Positions 61,137 to 64,000 of a stretch of 64,000 bases of DNA are shown here, piece after piece. Each line of letters opens with the position of its first letter. Positions within the stretch are counted from its first letter, which is position 1. The notes under the pieces are model-generated. The model ran no database searches, had not been told where the DNA came from, and saw nothing but the letters and a program-made list of their open reading frames with translations. The translations under genes were made by a program, and so were the position numbers. This DNA is from Accumulibacter appositus (GTDB taxonomy: Bacteria; Pseudomonadota; Gammaproteobacteria; Burkholderiales; Rhodocyclaceae), in the NCBI RefSeq assembly GCF_035440685.1, contig NZ_DAORMW010000027.1, one strand, 5' to 3'.

Positions 61137-63137
61137 TTACTCGGCCATTGCCGGTTCTGCTTCTTCGCCTGGCAAGGATTCTGAGCACTCGCCTGCTGTC
61201 GGCAGAGCCTGAACCCGCAACACCGCCGGCAACCAGCCGGTTCCCGCCAGCGTCTGTTCCGCCCCCGTCACCACAGCATCCTTCTTGAGCGCGGCCAGCG
61301 GGCTGGCGGCATTGGCATCGACCGCCTCGGTAACGACCTCGAGGATGCGTGCCTTGGAAACGTGGTTGAAGTACGAGGGACCGGTGGCCGTCCACCATTG
61401 AGTCATGTCCAACCCCAAGGCCCGTGCCAACGCCTCGTTGCTTTGCCGCTCGGGTTCGGTGCCATAGATACCCGTGACGGTGACCGCAACGACGAAGGTC
61501 AGCAGGCGCAGCACCGTCGCCTGCTCCTGGGCGAGCAGCCACGGGAAGATTTCCTCCAGGTTCTCCGGCAGCCGCTCGGCCCAGGCGGTGCGCTCGGCCT
61601 GAAGCTTCGCCCAGGCGGCACTGGCCACCATGTCCTCGGCGGCGGATCGCAGTTCGGATTGGCTGTCGGTCGCGCTAATGGCGAAGACGTTCTCCGAGCG
61701 GCAATAGTAGAGGTCATTGCCCCGGAAAGTCTTCTGCGCCAGATGTGCAGTGATCGCGGCCAGGGCCACGTCGGGGCGGTCGAGCAATTCGGCCTGGACG
61801 GCGGCGACCCGGTGGGCGGTAAGGCAACGCACCAGCTTCTCGGAATGCACCGGGCGGGTCTTGGGCGACGGCAGCGACACCAGTGGGTCGTCGGTACCGT
61901 TTTCAGAGGCCTGTCGGGCGGCCTGGACCATGTCGCTGCGATCCTCGGGGCGGATCAGGCCGTACTTCACCGCGACGGCGCCGTTGTGGCCGACATGGAC
62001 CACGCAGCCGGCCTGGGCCATCAGGTCGGCCGGCCACACGCTGAGCGTTTCGTCGAGCGCCTTGCGTTGTTCCTCCAGTCCTTCGGTTTCGCCTTCGAGC
62101 TGATAGAAGGTGTCCTCGTCGCCGTCTTCGTCGGCCAGCGTTTCCATCTGCGCGTGCAGCGCCGCGATGCGACCATCCAGGTCCTCCAGGGCAGTCGCCT
62201 CCTCGGCATCCGGTTGACGCTTCGTCTTGCGCAGTTCGCCGTACTTGACGTACTCGTCGAAGGCATAGCGGACCCGGACATCGACCCATTTCCAGCCTTC
62301 GGCCGCGATCTGCTTGGCTCGCTTTTGCAGTTTGTCGGTCGCCAACTTTTCCAGCAGGGGCACATCGAGCAGGTAGACCTTCTTGTCGTCGTCGCTGAAC
62401 AGGTCGCGCCGCAGGGCACCGCCGGCCTGCTCATAGGCCTTGAGGGTCACGTACTTGGCGACGGCATCGCGGTCGGACTCGATCTCGCCCTGAGTCAGCA
62501 GTTGGCGCAGGTAGTCGGGACGGCGGTTCCACGACGGCAGCGCGGCCCATGTCTGCTCCTGCTTCTGGTGATCGTCCACCGCGGCCAGCACCATCAGGCA
62601 GTCCAAGCCGATCTGGTCTTCGCGAAAAAGGGCCATCAGCTTGGGCGAGACGGTGGCGAGCTTCATGCGGCGCTTGACCACCAGCGGCGTGACGCCGAAG
62701 GCGGCAGCCACGTCCTCGACCGACTTGCCTTGCCCGATCAGCTTGGCGAAGGCCATGTACTCGTCGGCGGGATGCATCGGGATGTGAAAGCAGTTCTCCG
62801 ACAGGCTGGCGATCAGCGCCCGGTCGGCCGGCACGATCAGCACGGGCACGGGGTAGTTGTCGGCGAGGTCGCCGTTGCCCGCCAACAGGGCCAGCGCGTC
62901 GAGCCGACGACCACCCGCGCAGACCTCGTAGCGGCCGCGCGCGCCCTCGACGACGATCAGGTTCTGCAACACGCCGCATTCCTTGATCGAGGCCGCGAGT
63001 TCGGTGATGCTCATTTTCGGGGTGCTGCCACCGGCGCGCGCCTGATAGTCCTGCGAGAGGACCAGCTTGTTGATGGGAACGAAGGTACGGGGCGACGCTT
63101 CGATGATGGCGTCGATTTCGGCTTTCGTGAATTTCAT
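61137..63137 (-). CDS. parB: ParB/RepB/Spo0J-family protein, long plasmid type
   Basis: The 666-residue protein has an N-terminal ParB domain (residues about 20-120) with ASIKECGVLQNLIVVEG, the CTP-binding C-motif region YEVCAGGRRLDAL and ENCFHIPMHPADEYMAF, then a helix-turn-helix (VEDVAAAFGVTPLVVKRRMKLATV). A very long C-terminal part follows, with an acidic coiled coil (about 310-370). This long form is typical of ICEs and plasmids. No ParA gene is next to it, and partition here may instead rely on the ParM operon. The upstream 287 bases hold its promoter; no clear parS site was seen. Confidence 0.9.
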   Translation of the reverse strand: MKFTKAEIDAIIEASPRTFVPINKLVLSQDYQARAGGSTPKMSITELAASIKECGVLQNLIVVEGARGRYEVCAGGRRLDALALLAGNGDLADNYPVPVLIVPADRALIASLSENCFHIPMHPADEYMAFAKLIGQGKSVEDVAAAFGVTPLVVKRRMKLATVSPKLMALFREDQIGLDCLMVLAAVDDHQKQEQTWAALPSWNRRPDYLRQLLTQGEIESDRDAVAKYVTLKAYEQAGGALRRDLFSDDDKKVYLLDVPLLEKLATDKLQKRAKQIAAEGWKWVDVRVRYAFDEYVKYGELRKTKRQPDAEEATALEDLDGRIAALHAQMETLADEDGDEDTFYQLEGETEGLEEQRKALDETLSVWPADLMAQAGCVVHVGHNGAVAVKYGLIRPEDRSDMVQAARQASENGTDDPLVSLPSPKTRPVHSEKLVRCLTAHRVAAVQAELLDRPDVALAAITAHLAQKTFRGNDLYYCRSENVFAISATDSQSELRSAAEDMVASAAWAKLQAERTAWAERLPENLEEIFPWLLAQEQATVLRLLTFVVAVTVTGIYGTEPERQSNEALARALGLDMTQWWTATGPSYFNHVSKARILEVVTEAVDANAASPLAALKKDAVVTGAEQTLAGTGWLPAVLRVQALPTAGECSESLPGEEAEPAMAE

Positions 63138-63424
63138 ACGGAGGGCTCCTGAACGGTTGAAGGAGGCATGCCGAGGGACATGTCCATGGGTTCAGAATCT
63201 CATCCGAACCCCACTCTTCAAGCCTCCGGGCGTTGCTGCCAGAAGTGATGCGCAAACACGGACGGCAGAGCCAATGTAAGTCGAATGGCATTCTCCTCGA
63301 TCCATCGGCTCGCGGGGGTCGCGCCTGATCTCGAAATGGTGGCGCCAAACCAGCCGTTCCTGCTGGGCGCCCCTGCCGCCGACCACTACGCTGAGGCCCT
63401 CTTCCTCACCCCGCACAGGCCTTC

Positions 63425-64000
63425 ATGCATTCCAATTCCCAGCGGCGACATCGGCGCTCGGCCGTCATGCAGCGCATCGCGGGTCTGGAGCGGGCGCTGG
63501 AACAGGCGCAGCACCTGCTCCACCAGGACGATCTCACGCCACTCCTGAACCGTCGCGGATTCCGACGCGCCTGCGACCGGTGGGCGGGCAACGGCCCGAT
63601 GGCCATGGCGGCCTGCTGCGTGATGATCGACCTGGATGGCTTCAAGGCCATCAACGACCGGCACGGCCATCCGGTCGGCGACGCCGCGCTGGTTCACTTC
63701 GCCGCAACGCTGCGCCGGCATGTGCGTCCCGCCGACACCATCGCGCGGCTGGGCGGCGACGAGTTCGCCCTGATCCTGATGAACTGCAGCGGCGACGATG
63801 TGTGCCTGCTGCTGGAACGCCTGCAGCAGGCACTCGCCGGATCACCCCTGTCAGTGCCCGGTGGCGCCCTGCCGCTGCGGTTCTCTGCGGGGGTCGCCGA
63901 GCTTCATGCCGCGGAATCGCTGGGGCAGGTATTGGAGCGTGCCGATGCCGCCTTGCTCGATGCGAAGCAACTGGGCAAGGCGATGGTCCGCCTGAGCGTT
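63425..64000 (+). CDS. GGDEF-domain diguanylate cyclase (3' end outside window)
   Basis: From ATG at 63425 the frame is open to the window edge (192 codons). A short helical start leads into a GGDEF domain: DDLTPLLNRRGFRRACD, MIDLDGFKAINDRHGHPVGD, and RLGGDEFALIL with the catalytic motif intact at residues 110-114. RPAD five residues before it is an inhibitory c-di-GMP site. It should make cyclic di-GMP from GTP. ATG at 63467 is an alternative start. Diguanylate cyclases carried by ICEs such as SXT influence transfer and biofilm behaviour. It is divergent from parB. Confidence 0.85.
   Translation, partial: MHSNSQRRHRRSAVMQRIAGLERALEQAQHLLHQDDLTPLLNRRGFRRACDRWAGNGPMAMAACCVMIDLDGFKAINDRHGHPVGDAALVHFAATLRRHVRPADTIARLGGDEFALILMNCSGDDVCLLLERLQQALAGSPLSVPGGALPLRFSAGVAELHAAESLGQVLERADAALLDAKQLGKAMVRLSV

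Overview
The window is high-GC, gene-dense DNA of a betaproteobacterium. The gene set (form II RuBisCO with CbbQ/CbbO, class III-like PPK2 polyphosphate kinase, proton-pumping P-type ATPase, DUF3422 and DUF2189 proteins, long-type PurC) would fit a Rhodocyclales / 'Candidatus Accumulibacter'-like organism. That placement is an inference from gene content only; no rRNA or tRNA gene was found.

Region 1 (1-10845): the end of an acyl-CoA dehydrogenase gene, then ten tightly packed minus-strand genes (NTF2-like, SDR, DUF3833 lipoprotein, MFS, chalcone-isomerase-like, cyclopropane-fatty-acid-synthase-like, DUF1365, FAD amine oxidase, FolE2, glutathione peroxidase). They are read away from a divergent MerR-type regulator that keeps the coenzyme-B12 photoreceptor residues of CarH/LitR. 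Four copies of TGTC-N3-GACA lie between the regulator and the operon. I read this as a light- or photo-oxidative-stress-induced lipid and pterin programme.

Region 2 (10846-34800): a palindromic MITE-like repeat, a single-chain MmeI-like restriction-modification enzyme, a channel-like protein, an APC permease, a DUF1254 protein, a SulP / PPK2 / H+-ATPase operon, a PpiC-type lipoprotein, an arylsulfatase with a tandem SATP linker, DUF1269, an isolated CcoQ-like peptide, a DUF4124 protein and a GDT1-family transporter. A decayed stretch follows: a 5'-truncated quinone oxidoreductase and a dcuA-like gene with an internal deletion, next to an intact aspA. A VapBC module closes the region.

Region 3 (34963-51877): the Calvin-cycle block cbbM-cbbQ-cbbO with a CbbY-like phosphatase on the minus strand, divergent from tkt-gapA and then pyk. 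DUF3422, purC, DUF2189, prlC and a periplasmic DUF4124-glutaredoxin follow as housekeeping genes.

Region 4 (51878-64000): one end of an integrated mobile element (ICE, IME or plasmid-like). It holds a P4-type integrase preceded by three 12-bp-phased repeats, an actin-like ParM/StbA operon, a second tyrosine recombinase, an HEXXH protein, a RES/Xre toxin-antitoxin pair, a long ParB, and a GGDEF protein that runs off the window. Within the ParM operon, a Cas4-like nuclease appears to be split over two overlapping ORFs, with a CFI-box segment between its cysteine halves. This is the most unusual signal in the window.
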